The position numbers and the translations under genes were made by a program. The notes under the pieces are model-generated. The model was not told the DNA's origin and did no database searches. It saw only the letters and a program-made list of their open reading frames with translations. From Modicisalibacter sp033446685 (GTDB lineage Bacteria > Pseudomonadota > Gammaproteobacteria > Pseudomonadales > Halomonadaceae), in assembly GCF_033446685.1 (NCBI RefSeq), contig NZ_JAWQLY010000007.1:186001-250000 (forward strand): a stretch of 64,000 nucleotides of DNA, read 5' to 3'. Below, piece by piece: positions 24,916 to 32,950 of the stretch (positions within the stretch are counted from its first letter, which is position 1; each line of letters opens with the position of its first letter).

Positions 24916-26279
24916 TACGCCACCTCCTGCTGGGCCATGATCTCGTTATGGATGGCCTGGGCGGCCAGCTTGCCGTGCTGCACGGCCTGGACGGTCAGAT
25001 CCTGACCGGCCGCGATGCAGTCGCCGCCGGCATACACGCCGGCGAGGCGGGTGCGAAAGTTGCCGTCGACCTCGATCTTGCCGGCTTCCCGAGCGAGTTG
25101 AACGCCGTTCAGGCTGTTCTCAGCGAAGGCCTGGCCGATCGCCGAGAACACCGCGTCGGCGGGAATGTCCAGGGTTTCGCCGGTGGTGGCGAGGGCTCCG
25201 CCGCGGGACTCGGTACGCGCGAAGCGCATGCCGGACACGCGCCCGGCTTCATCGATCAGCACCTGTTCGGGTTGCGCCCAGGTGACGATGCGCACGCCGT
25301 TGGCCTTGGCGATTTCCTGCTCGTGGCCGGTGGCGGACATCGACTCGTTGCCGCGGCGATAGACCAGGGTGACCGCATCGGCACCCAGTCGGGCCATCTG
25401 CACCGCCATGTCGATAGCGGTATTGCCGGCGCCGATCACCACGCAGCGCCTGGCCAACGGCAACTCGCTCAGGTCATCGGCCTGACGCAGTTGGTGGATG
25501 TAGTCGGTGGCGGGCATTAACCCTGGTGCGTGTTCCCCGGTCAGGCCGAGCCGGCGGCTGGCGCCGAGGCCCAGGCCTAGAAACACCGAATCGTAGTCGC
25601 GCTGCAGGGTCTCGAGCTCGAGATTGTCGCCGAGGCGCTGGCCGTGACGGATCTCGATGCCGCCGATTTCGAGCAGGAAATCGATCTCGCGTTGGGCGTA
25701 GTCGTCGATGAGCTTGTAGCGGGCGATGCCGTACTCGTTGAGCCCGCCGGGCTTGGCTTCGGCCTCGAAGATTGTCACCCGGTGGCCGTAGGTGGCCAGG
25801 CGGTGGGCGCAGGAGAGCCCGGCCGGGCCGGCGCCGACGATGGCGATGTGCTTGCCGGTGTCGGCGGCGCGCACGAACGGATGGCCCTCGAAGTGCATGT
25901 GGTCGATGGCGTGGCGTTGCAGCAGGCCGATCAGCACCGGTTGGCACTCGGCATCGTGATTGCGCACGCAGCTTTGCTCGCAGAGGATCTCGGTGGGGCA
26001 GACCCGGGCGCAGCTGCCGCCGAGGATGTTCTCCTCGAGGATGGTCTGCGCGGCGCCGTTGATATTGTCCTCGGCGATCTCGCGGATGAAGCGCGGGATG
26101 TCGATGTCCGACGGGCAGGCCTCGACGCACGGCGCGTCGTAGCAGTACAGGCAGCGTTGGCTCTCGATGAAGGCCTGGCGCTGGGTCAGCGGCGGGTGCA
26201 GGTCGCTGAATTTGGCTTCGAGCGTCGCGCTATCGCTGCCATGACCGGCACGGGGTAGATGATCCAGGGGATGAGTCAC
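24915..26279 (-). CDS. preT: NAD-dependent dihydropyrimidine dehydrogenase subunit PreT
   Basis: The 454-residue protein resembles the glutamate synthase small subunit. N-terminal cysteine clusters for two 4Fe-4S centres (CLYCYDAPCVEACP near 43, GGSCARVCP near 87) precede an FAD motif IAIVGAGPAGLSCAHRL near 145 and an NAD motif CVVIGAGNTAIDMAVQMARLG near 288. VYAGGDCIAAGQDLTVQAVQHGK closes the FAD domain. It passes electrons from NADH to PreA. The start is GTG at 26279 with AAGGAG 7 nt upstream. It lies about 86 bp after the dihydropyrimidinase stop in the same direction. Confidence 0.95.
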   Translation of the reverse strand: MTHPLDHLPRAGHGSDSATLEAKFSDLHPPLTQRQAFIESQRCLYCYDAPCVEACPSDIDIPRFIREIAEDNINGAAQTILEENILGGSCARVCPTEILCEQSCVRNHDAECQPVLIGLLQRHAIDHMHFEGHPFVRAADTGKHIAIVGAGPAGLSCAHRLATYGHRVTIFEAEAKPGGLNEYGIARYKLIDDYAQREIDFLLEIGGIEIRHGQRLGDNLELETLQRDYDSVFLGLGLGASRRLGLTGEHAPGLMPATDYIHQLRQADDLSELPLARRCVVIGAGNTAIDMAVQMARLGADAVTLVYRRGNESMSATGHEQEIAKANGVRIVTWAQPEQVLIDEAGRVSGMRFARTESRGGALATTGETLDIPADAVFSAIGQAFAENSLNGVQLAREAGKIEVDGNFRTRLAGVYAGGDCIAAGQDLTVQAVQHGKLAAQAIHNEIMAQQEVA

Positions 26280-26365
26280 GGTGGAACTCCTTCGCTCGTC
26301 CGCCAGCGGATGGGGCCCGCTGGCGGGAGTCGTTCGTTGTTATTGACTGCTGGGGGCGTGGCGAC

Positions 26366-27808
26366 TCAGCGTTCGACGGCGGTGACCGCGTTGCGCTCGG
26401 CGCGTTTCTTGAGCACGTCGTAGACGCCGGGGTAGGCGGGCCGCTCGATGTAACGACCGGCGCCTTTCTCGGCGTGTAGTTCCTTGCCATCGCGCCATAC
26501 CCACTTGCCCTGGCTGATGGTGTGGCGCGGGATACCGCGCACCGTCTTGCCCTCGAAGATGTTGAAGTCGACGTTCTGATGATGGGTCTCGGCGGAGATC
26601 GTGCGCGTGCCGTTGGGATCCCAGACCACCAGGTCGGCGTCGGCGCCTTCCTGGATCGCGCCCTTGCGCGGGTACATGTTGAAGATCTTGGCGGTGTTGG
26701 TGGAGGTGACGGCGACGAAATCCTGCATCGAGATGCGACCGCCGTTGACGCCCTCGTCCCAGATCACCGCCATGCGATCCTCGATCCCGGCGGTGCCGTT
26801 GGGGATCTTGGTGAAGTCGTCCTTGCCCATCGCCTTCTGGTCGGCGCAGAAGCAGCAGTGGTCGGTGGCGGTGGTCTGCAGGTTGCCGGACTGCAGGCCG
26901 GTCCACAACGCGTCCTGGTGCTCCTTGCTGCGAAACGGTGGGCTCATCACGTGGCCGGCGGCCTTGGCCCAGTCCTTGTCGCGATAGACGCTGTCGTCGA
27001 TCATCAGGTGCCCGGCTAGTGCTTCGCCGTAGACCGGCTGGCCCTGACGGCGGGCATAGGTGATCTCGTCGAGCGCATCGCGGCACGAAACGTGAACCAC
27101 GTAGATCGGCGCGCCCAGCGTGCCGGCGATGCGGATGGCGCGGCTGGCGGCCTCGCCCTCGACCTGGGGCGGACGCGACAGCGGATGCGCCTCGGGGCCG
27201 GTGAGGCCCTGGGCGAGCAGCTTCTGCTGCATGTGATAGACCAGCTCGCCGTTCTCGGCATGCACGGTGGGCACCGCGCCGAGCTCCAGGCAGCGGGTGA
27301 AACTGGCCACCAGGATGTCGTCGGTGGCCATGATGGCGTTCTTGTAGGCCATGAAGTGCTTGAAGCTGTTGACGCCATGCTCGCGGACCAGCGTGCCCAT
27401 GTCTTCGTGTACGCTGTCGTCCCACCAGGTCACCGCGACGTGGAAGGCGTAGTCGCTGGCGGCCTTCTCGGCCCAGCCGCGCCAGGTCTTGAAGGCCTCC
27501 ATCAGCGGCTGGCCGGGGCTCGGGATCACGAAGTCGATGATCGTGGTGGTGCCGCCGGCGAGCCCGGCCGCGGTGCCGGTATAGAAGTCCTCGCTGGCCA
27601 CCGTGCCCATGAACGGCAGTTGCATGTGGGTATGCGGGTCGATGCCTCCGGGCATCACGTACTGGCCGCCGGCGTCGATCACCTCGGCATCGGCCGGGGC
27701 TTCGAGGTCGGGGCCGACGGCGGCGATCTTGCCCTCGACGCAGAGTACGTCGGCGCGGTAGGTGGCGTCATGGGTGACGACGGTGCCGCCACGGATCAGG
27801 ATGGTCAT
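26366..27808 (-). CDS. hydA: Dihydropyrimidinase (D-hydantoinase)
   Basis: The 480-residue cyclic amidohydrolase has the metal motif GGIDPHTHMQLPFMG near 54-68, the carboxylated lysine in SFKHFMAYKN near 148-157, histidine ligands in TVHAENG and HVSCRDA, and a late aspartate. It opens dihydrouracil or dihydrothymine to N-carbamoyl-beta-alanine or its methyl form, the second step after PreTA. AAGGTGAG precedes the ATG. The C-terminal tail (PAYPGVYDVLKKRAERN) is typical of the family. It lies between preT and the carbamoyl amidohydrolase in the operon. Confidence 0.95.
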   Translation of the reverse strand: MTILIRGGTVVTHDATYRADVLCVEGKIAAVGPDLEAPADAEVIDAGGQYVMPGGIDPHTHMQLPFMGTVASEDFYTGTAAGLAGGTTTIIDFVIPSPGQPLMEAFKTWRGWAEKAASDYAFHVAVTWWDDSVHEDMGTLVREHGVNSFKHFMAYKNAIMATDDILVASFTRCLELGAVPTVHAENGELVYHMQQKLLAQGLTGPEAHPLSRPPQVEGEAASRAIRIAGTLGAPIYVVHVSCRDALDEITYARRQGQPVYGEALAGHLMIDDSVYRDKDWAKAAGHVMSPPFRSKEHQDALWTGLQSGNLQTTATDHCCFCADQKAMGKDDFTKIPNGTAGIEDRMAVIWDEGVNGGRISMQDFVAVTSTNTAKIFNMYPRKGAIQEGADADLVVWDPNGTRTISAETHHQNVDFNIFEGKTVRGIPRHTISQGKWVWRDGKELHAEKGAGRYIERPAYPGVYDVLKKRAERNAVTAVER

Positions 27809-27857
27809 GGTCTCTCACCTTTTGTAGTTATCGCTTTGTACTTGTCGGGGCTGTTGG

Positions 27858-28724
27858 CTATTCGCCATCCGTGAGTCGCGTATAGGTCTCGGGCCGGCGG
27901 TCGCGGAAGAACTGCCAGGTATTGCGAATCTCGCGGACCATCGCCAGATCGACCTCGTGGATCAGCAGCTCGTCCTCGCTGGCGCTGGCCTTGGCCTCGA
28001 TCTGGCCGCGCGGATTGGCGATATAGGAGGAGCCGTAGAACTCGCCGATATTCCAGGGCGCTTCGCTGCCGACGCGGTTGATGGCGGCCACGAAACAACC
28101 GTTGGCGGCGGCCGAGGCGGGCTGCTCTAGTTCCCACAGGTATTGCGATAGCCCGGCGACGGTCGCCGAGGGGTTGAAGATGATCTCGGCGCCGTTGAGC
28201 GCCAGGGCACGCCAGCCTTCGGGGAAGTGGCGGTCATAGCAGATATACACGCCGATCTTGCCGTAGGCGGTGTCGAAGACCGGCCAGTTCGACTGGCCCG
28301 GCTTGAAGAAGTACTTCTCCCAGAAGCCGGCTACCTGCGGGATATGCGTCTTGTGATACTTGCCGAGATAGCTGCCGTCGGCGTCGAATACCGCAGCGGT
28401 GTTGTAGTAGATACCGGTGACGGTTTCCTCGTAGATCGGCACGATGATCACCATGCGATGCTTGGCCGCGAGCTTTTGCATCATCTGGCAGGTGGGCCCC
28501 TCGGGGACTTTCTCGGCGGCGGCGTACCACTTCTTGTCCTGGCTGGGGCAGAAGTAGGGCTGGTTGAAGACTTCCTGGAAACACAGCACCTGGACGCCGG
28601 CCTCGGCGGCTTGCTCGATGTAGGGCAAGTGCGCCTCGTTCATGGCGTCGCGAATGGCGGCCGGCTCGAGGTCGGTCTCGGTCTTCAGGGCCATCTGGAT
28701 CAAGCCGATCTTCACCTTTTCCAT
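27858..28724 (-). CDS. N-carbamoyl-beta-alanine amidohydrolase, nitrilase superfamily
   Basis: The 288-residue carbon-nitrogen hydrolase has the Glu-Lys-Cys triad in FQEVFNQPYF (near 49), YHKTHIP (near 125) and VYICYDRHFPEGWR (near 157). The length and these motifs match the beta-ureidopropionase/N-carbamoylputrescinase branch. In this operon it must release beta-alanine, CO2 and ammonia from N-carbamoyl-beta-alanine, completing reductive pyrimidine breakdown. The ATG at 28724 follows GAGGAA at 6 nt. It is the first gene of the minus-strand operon, so its upstream region is the operon promoter. Confidence 0.92.
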   Translation of the reverse strand: MEKVKIGLIQMALKTETDLEPAAIRDAMNEAHLPYIEQAAEAGVQVLCFQEVFNQPYFCPSQDKKWYAAAEKVPEGPTCQMMQKLAAKHRMVIIVPIYEETVTGIYYNTAAVFDADGSYLGKYHKTHIPQVAGFWEKYFFKPGQSNWPVFDTAYGKIGVYICYDRHFPEGWRALALNGAEIIFNPSATVAGLSQYLWELEQPASAAANGCFVAAINRVGSEAPWNIGEFYGSSYIANPRGQIEAKASASEDELLIHEVDLAMVREIRNTWQFFRDRRPETYTRLTDGE

Positions 28725-28789
28725 CAATCGTTCCTCATCTTGTGCTTGTTGTTGTGCCCGTTGCGAGCGGTCATGCTTCTGATTAAAAA

Positions 28790-28807
28790 CCTGACTGTAT
28801 AGTCAGG
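28790..28807. promoter_or_regulatory. Candidate RutR-type operator, catabolic operon side
   Basis: CCTGACT-GTAT-AGTCAGG is a perfect 7-bp dyad 66-83 bp before the amidohydrolase start. Its core TGAC-N6-GTCA has the same half-sites and spacing as the E. coli RutR consensus TTGACCANNTGGTCAA. Confidence 0.65.
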
Positions 28808-29045
28808 ATAATGGAAAGCTAGTCGCTTATCGGGAATTCGTGCAAGTGGTTTTTTAAACTCTACCGGGATGCTCTAAGTGATGGTAACTCGTTAATTAAT
28901 AAAGCATTCCCGGTCTAAGGGCAGAGAGCGCACTTCCAGGGTGCATCTGGGAGTGTTCGTTTAAATACAATTAAAACAATAATTTATGTTTATTCATGAA
29001 TCGTTGAGAGGCAGCGGTTAACGCTGTTATGCACCCTCTTGGAAA

Positions 29046-29062
29046 TTGACTAGAGTGTCAGG
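29046..29062. promoter_or_regulatory. Candidate RutR-type operator, transporter side
   Basis: TTGACT-AGAG-TGTCAGG carries the same TGAC-N6-GTCA core as the site at 28790. TTGACT could also act as a -35 element of the NCS1 promoter, so regulator binding would block it. Confidence 0.55.
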
Positions 29063-29336
29063 ATGCTTGCCTATCATCTTCCAGGGCCGTGGCCTGAATC
29101 ACCTTGGCCATAGGGATTGAAAGTTGACGACTTGGGCAGGTTTTGATGTGTTCATTAAAATCAATAACTTGTTGCAAGCGGACGTTAATGACGGGCTGGC
29201 TTTCAACGACGCTGCGCCTGCAAAATCGCCGAATTGGGCACGCTTCTTGCGAGGAGACGGCAAGCGAGGTCAGCGTTCAAAACATATTCACGGCTTCCCG
29301 CAAGGGAGTCGGCAGCCGCATGAGGAGACAACAACA

Positions 29337-30863
29337 ATGACGGCAAACATTTCACGCTCGGTGCAGCGTGGCGAACTCGTCGAACTCGAGGTCGGTGACG
29401 ACGTGCGCGAGAGTTCACGCTTCAATGAAGATATCGCCCCGACACGGCTCGAGGAGCGTACCTGGTCGCGCTGGAACGTCGCCGCGCTATGGGTCGGCCT
29501 GTCGATCTGCGTACCGACCTACACGCTGGGCGGCATCCTGACCGCCTATTTCGGCCTCTCGGTGAGCGAGGCGCTGGTCACTATCCTGCTTGCCAACATC
29601 GTGATCCTGTTGCCACTGACGCTGAACGCCTTCCCGGGCACCAAGTTCGGCATTCCGTTTCCGGTGGTGTTGCGCTCGTCGTTCGGCATTCGTGGTTCCA
29701 ATGTGCCCTGTTTGATCAGGGCGCTGGTGGGGTGCGGTTGGTTCGGCATCCAGACGATGTTCGGCGGGCTGGCGATCCATCTGTTGCTGGCGGCGATCTT
29801 CCCGCCCTGGCGTGCGCTGGAAGGGCTCGGCGAGGTCATCGGTTTCTTCCTGTTCGGGGCCATGAACCTGTACGTGGTGATCCGCGGCGCCGAATCGATC
29901 AAGTGGCTGGAAACGCTCTCGGCGCCGCTGTTGCTGGCCGTCGCCGTGGGGCTGATGGTGTGGGCCGTGCCGCACGTGTCGATGACCGAACTGCTGAGCC
30001 AGCCGCCGTCGCGTCCCGAGGGGGCGCCGGTATACGACTATTTCTTCGCCGGGCTGACGGCCATGGTGGGATTCTGGGCCACGCTGTCACTCAACATTCC
30101 CGACTTCAGCCGTTTCGCCAAGAGCCAGAAGGATCAGATCGTCGGACAGATCATCGGCCTGCCCTTGACCATGTTCTTCTTCGCTTCGCTGGGCGTGGTG
30201 ATGACCGCGGCATCGGCGTCGCTGGTCGGCGAAACGGTCTCCGACCCGGTCAGCCTGATCGGGCGCATCGACAGCCCCTTCTGGGTGGTCATCGCCATGT
30301 TCTTCATCATCGTCGCGACGATCTCGACCAACACCGCCGGCAATATCGTTTCGCCCACCAACGACTTCCAGAACATCGCCCCCAAGCTGATCAACCAGAC
30401 CCGCGGCACGCTGATGACCGGCCTGGTCGGGGTGCTGCTGATGGGCTACGACCTGCTGCAGAAAGCCGGCGTGATCGTCTCCGACGTGACCCTCGAGAGC
30501 CTGTACTCCAACTGGCTGCTGGGCTATTCGAGCCTACTGGGGCCGATCGCCGGGATCATGATCGTCGATTACTTTCTGATCAAGCGGCAGCAACTGGACG
30601 TCGCCAGCCTGTACAAGGACGGCGCCGCGTACCCGGCCTACAATCCGGCGGGCTTCATCGCCTTCTTCGTGCCGGTGGCGTTGACCATCTTCTCGCTGGC
30701 GACGGGTGCCTGGACCTGGTTCTACGATTACGGCTGGTTCACCGGCTCGGCGCTGGGCGCGGTGGTCTACTACCTTGCCAGCCAGTTGCTCGGCAAGCCG
30801 GCGGCGGCGCCCGTACCCGGGACGGCCGCACCCGGCACGGCTGCCGAGAAAGCCAACGGCTGA
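29337..30863 (+). CDS. NCS1-family nucleobase:cation symporter
   Basis: The 508-residue protein has about 12 membrane helices. The soluble N-terminus ends in TRLEERTWSRWNVAALWVGLSICVPTYTLGG, the first NCS1 helix, and PFPVVLRSSFGIRGSNVPCLIRALVGCGWFGIQTMFGG is the substrate-site region. Bacterial NCS1 proteins next to hydantoinase or pre genes carry uracil, allantoin or hydantoins; uracil or thymine is the fit here. The ATG at 29337 follows GAGGAG (29322-29327). It is transcribed away from the catabolic operon and probably shares its regulator. A Pro/Ala-rich tail ends the protein. Confidence 0.93.
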   Translation: MTANISRSVQRGELVELEVGDDVRESSRFNEDIAPTRLEERTWSRWNVAALWVGLSICVPTYTLGGILTAYFGLSVSEALVTILLANIVILLPLTLNAFPGTKFGIPFPVVLRSSFGIRGSNVPCLIRALVGCGWFGIQTMFGGLAIHLLLAAIFPPWRALEGLGEVIGFFLFGAMNLYVVIRGAESIKWLETLSAPLLLAVAVGLMVWAVPHVSMTELLSQPPSRPEGAPVYDYFFAGLTAMVGFWATLSLNIPDFSRFAKSQKDQIVGQIIGLPLTMFFFASLGVVMTAASASLVGETVSDPVSLIGRIDSPFWVVIAMFFIIVATISTNTAGNIVSPTNDFQNIAPKLINQTRGTLMTGLVGVLLMGYDLLQKAGVIVSDVTLESLYSNWLLGYSSLLGPIAGIMIVDYFLIKRQQLDVASLYKDGAAYPAYNPAGFIAFFVPVALTIFSLATGAWTWFYDYGWFTGSALGAVVYYLASQLLGKPAAAPVPGTAAPGTAAEKANG

Positions 30864-30884
30864 TCGCCGAGCGTTCAGCCAAGC

Positions 30885-30921
30885 AAGCCACGCGTCCGTC
30901 CCGGTGCCGGGCGCGTGGCTT
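30885..30921. terminator. Bidirectional terminator between the NCS1 and LysR genes
   Basis: AAGCCACGCG (30885-30894) pairs with CGCGTGGCTT (30912-30921), and the loop can form an inner CCCGG/CCGGG stem. It lies between the convergent stops at 30863 and 30939. Confidence 0.6.
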
Positions 30922-30938
30922 TGCCGTGCCCGTGATGG

Positions 30939-31847
30939 CTAGATGTCGACGCTTCGCGGGCCGTCTCGGGGAATGTCGATCATCGCCAGCATGGCGCTCG
31001 CGGCAGCCGAAAGCGGGTGGCGGCGACGCATGATGACGCCGAGTTCGCGGGGGATGTCGGGTTCGATGAGCCGGCGGTGGGTGATGCCTTCGCCGGCGAT
31101 CTGGCGAAAGCTCAATGAGGGAAGCACGCTGATTCCGACCCCGGCGGCCACCATGCGGCCTACGGTGGCGATCTGGCTGGCCTCACAGATGATATCCAGG
31201 CGTGCGCCGATTTCGGCCATCACGGCGTCGATGTCCTGACGCGAGCTCGAGCGTCGATTGATGCCGATAAACGGATAGGCCGCAAGCTGCGACCAGGTAA
31301 CGGCCTTCCGCTCGAGCAGGGGATGCCCCAAGGGACACACCGCCACATAGCGATCGACCATCAGCGGCTCGAAGACCAGATCGTCGGCATTGAGCGGGGC
31401 AACGGAAAATCCCATGTCCGCGCGCCCCTCGCGCACCAGTTGATTGACCTCGTCGGCGAGCACGTCATGCAGGCTCAGGTTGATACGCGGATGACGCGCA
31501 CGAAAGTCGGCGATGAGCCCGGGCAGCAGGCCGGCTGCCAGTGTCGGCAAGGCCGCCAGGGTGATCTTGCCGCGCTCCTTGAGGAAACGTTCGTTGAGAT
31601 CCTCGAAAGCCTCCGCCCAGTCGTCCAGCAGGCGCACCGCCACCGGCAGGAAAGCGGCCCCCTCGGGGGTCAGCGCCAACTGACGGGTCGTCCGCGCAAA
31701 CAATGGCCCGCCGACCGTTTCCTCCAGCTTGCGGATGGCAATGCTCAAGGCGGGTTGCGAGAGGTGAATGCGCTCGCTGGCTTCGGCGAGGCTGCGTGAC
31801 TGGGCGACGGCGACAAAGGCCTTGAGCTGTTTGATGCTGGGATTCAT
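30939..31847 (-). CDS. LysR-family regulator divergent from the TAXI-TRAP operon
   Basis: The 302-residue protein has a LysR helix-turn-helix at about 5-62 (QLKAFVAVAQSRSLAEASERIHLSQPALSIAIRKLEETVGGPLF) and a substrate-binding domain from about 92 (ITLAALPTLAAGLLPGLIADFRARHP). It lies head to head with the transporter operon across 134 bp of AT-rich DNA and probably responds to the transported compound or its derivative. No clear Shine-Dalgarno sequence precedes the ATG; the leader is nearly pure A and T. It belongs to the CynR/CysL-like group of LysR proteins. Confidence 0.9.
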   Translation of the reverse strand: MNPSIKQLKAFVAVAQSRSLAEASERIHLSQPALSIAIRKLEETVGGPLFARTTRQLALTPEGAAFLPVAVRLLDDWAEAFEDLNERFLKERGKITLAALPTLAAGLLPGLIADFRARHPRINLSLHDVLADEVNQLVREGRADMGFSVAPLNADDLVFEPLMVDRYVAVCPLGHPLLERKAVTWSQLAAYPFIGINRRSSSRQDIDAVMAEIGARLDIICEASQIATVGRMVAAGVGISVLPSLSFRQIAGEGITHRRLIEPDIPRELGVIMRRRHPLSAAASAMLAMIDIPRDGPRSVDI

Positions 31848-31981
31848 TTATTTAATTTAATAAAACTTAAAAAATATTCAATATACAAAACAAAAGTCCG
31901 GGGCGACTCTGCCAATGAGCGGTGCCCGCCAGAGGCGCCTCCTACAACAACAAGGGCCTTGCGCGGCCCACGGAGCCAACC

Positions 31982-32950
31982 ATGAAAACGCTACTCACCG
32001 CGGCAGCGGCCAGCCTGGCCGTGCTTGCATTCAGTTCCGCCAGCTACGCCGATCAGCGCCTGCTGATCGGATCGACGTCCAGCTCATCCAGCCATTACAG
32101 CTACTTCGTTGCCGTCAACCAGATCATCAACAACCAGGTCGAAGGCGTTAGCTCGTCGGTGGCCGAAACCGGGGCAACGGTCGACAACCTGCGCCGGCTG
32201 AGCCGCGATCAGATCGACCTGGGCCTGGTGACGACCAATACCGGCTACCACGCCTACCAGGGGCAGGGTGAGTTCGAGGGACGGGCCGTCGATAGCCGGC
32301 TGCTTTGGGTCTACACCGTGGCGCCCCAGAACGTGGTGCTGCGCGAGGACGCCGGCGTCAGCGAGCTCGCCGGGCTCGACGGCGTGCGTCTCAACCCGGG
32401 CATCACCGGCTCGGCGACCGAGGCCACCACCGAAGCGGTCATGAAGACGTTGGGCATCGAGCCCGACTACGTTCGTGGATCGACCAGCGATGTGGTCAGT
32501 GCCATCAAGGACGGCCGTATCGCCGGCTATGTCAAATCCGGTGTCGGCGATCGTCTCGATGGGTCGACCATGGATATCGCAACCTTCACGCCGATCACCG
32601 TCCTGGGATTGAGCGACGACCAGGCGGCGACGCTACGCGAACAAATGCCCGACGTGGCCGTCGTCGACGTGCCGGCCGGGGCCGCCGAGAACGTGCCCGC
32701 CTACACGACCTGGGCGTTCGGCGTGGCGGTGCATGCGAATCCCAACCTCGACGAGGAAACCGCCTACCAGATCGTCAAGGCGGTGATGGAAAATCCCGAA
32801 CCTCAGGCCAACGCCTTCTCCGCGATCAAGGGTGCCGACATGGCGAAAATGACCCTGCAGGTGGGCAGCGTGCCGCTCCATGCCGGCGCGGCCCGCTACT
32901 ATCGTGAGCAGGGGCTCGAGATCCCCGACGCCCTGAAGCCGGTCGAGTGA
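31982..32950 (+). CDS. TAXI-family TRAP transporter substrate-binding protein
   Basis: The 322-residue protein has a signal peptide (MKTLLTAAAASLAVLAFSSA, cut near SYADQ). The TAXI pattern then follows: LLIGSTSSSSSHYSYFVAVNQIINNQ, ETGATVDNLRRLSRDQIDLGLVTTN and GSATEATTEAVMKTLGI. It binds the ligand in the periplasm and delivers it to the fused permease. GGAG precedes the ATG at 31982; an upstream in-frame ATG would place sequence before the signal peptide. The stop overlaps the permease start (GTGA). TAXI ligands are poorly known (glutamate, 2-oxoglutarate and others). Confidence 0.92.
   Translation: MKTLLTAAAASLAVLAFSSASYADQRLLIGSTSSSSSHYSYFVAVNQIINNQVEGVSSSVAETGATVDNLRRLSRDQIDLGLVTTNTGYHAYQGQGEFEGRAVDSRLLWVYTVAPQNVVLREDAGVSELAGLDGVRLNPGITGSATEATTEAVMKTLGIEPDYVRGSTSDVVSAIKDGRIAGYVKSGVGDRLDGSTMDIATFTPITVLGLSDDQAATLREQMPDVAVVDVPAGAAENVPAYTTWAFGVAVHANPNLDEETAYQIVKAVMENPEPQANAFSAIKGADMAKMTLQVGSVPLHAGAARYYREQGLEIPDALKPVE

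Larger units (their letters stand above)
28725..29336. other. 612-bp divergent promoter region of the pyrimidine genes
   Basis: This AT-richer region separates the minus-strand catabolic operon from the plus-strand NCS1 transporter. It holds two similar dyads (28790-28807 and 29046-29062) 256 bp apart, far enough for each to serve one promoter. The frame upstream of the NCS1 start is open but has no ribosome site or family similarity. No RNA gene was recognised. Confidence 0.5.

Noticed and set aside
29124..29336. N-terminal extension of the NCS1 transporter by 71 codons
   Set aside because: The extension has no ribosome site or family similarity, while ATG 29337 follows GAGGAG and gives the normal N-terminus.
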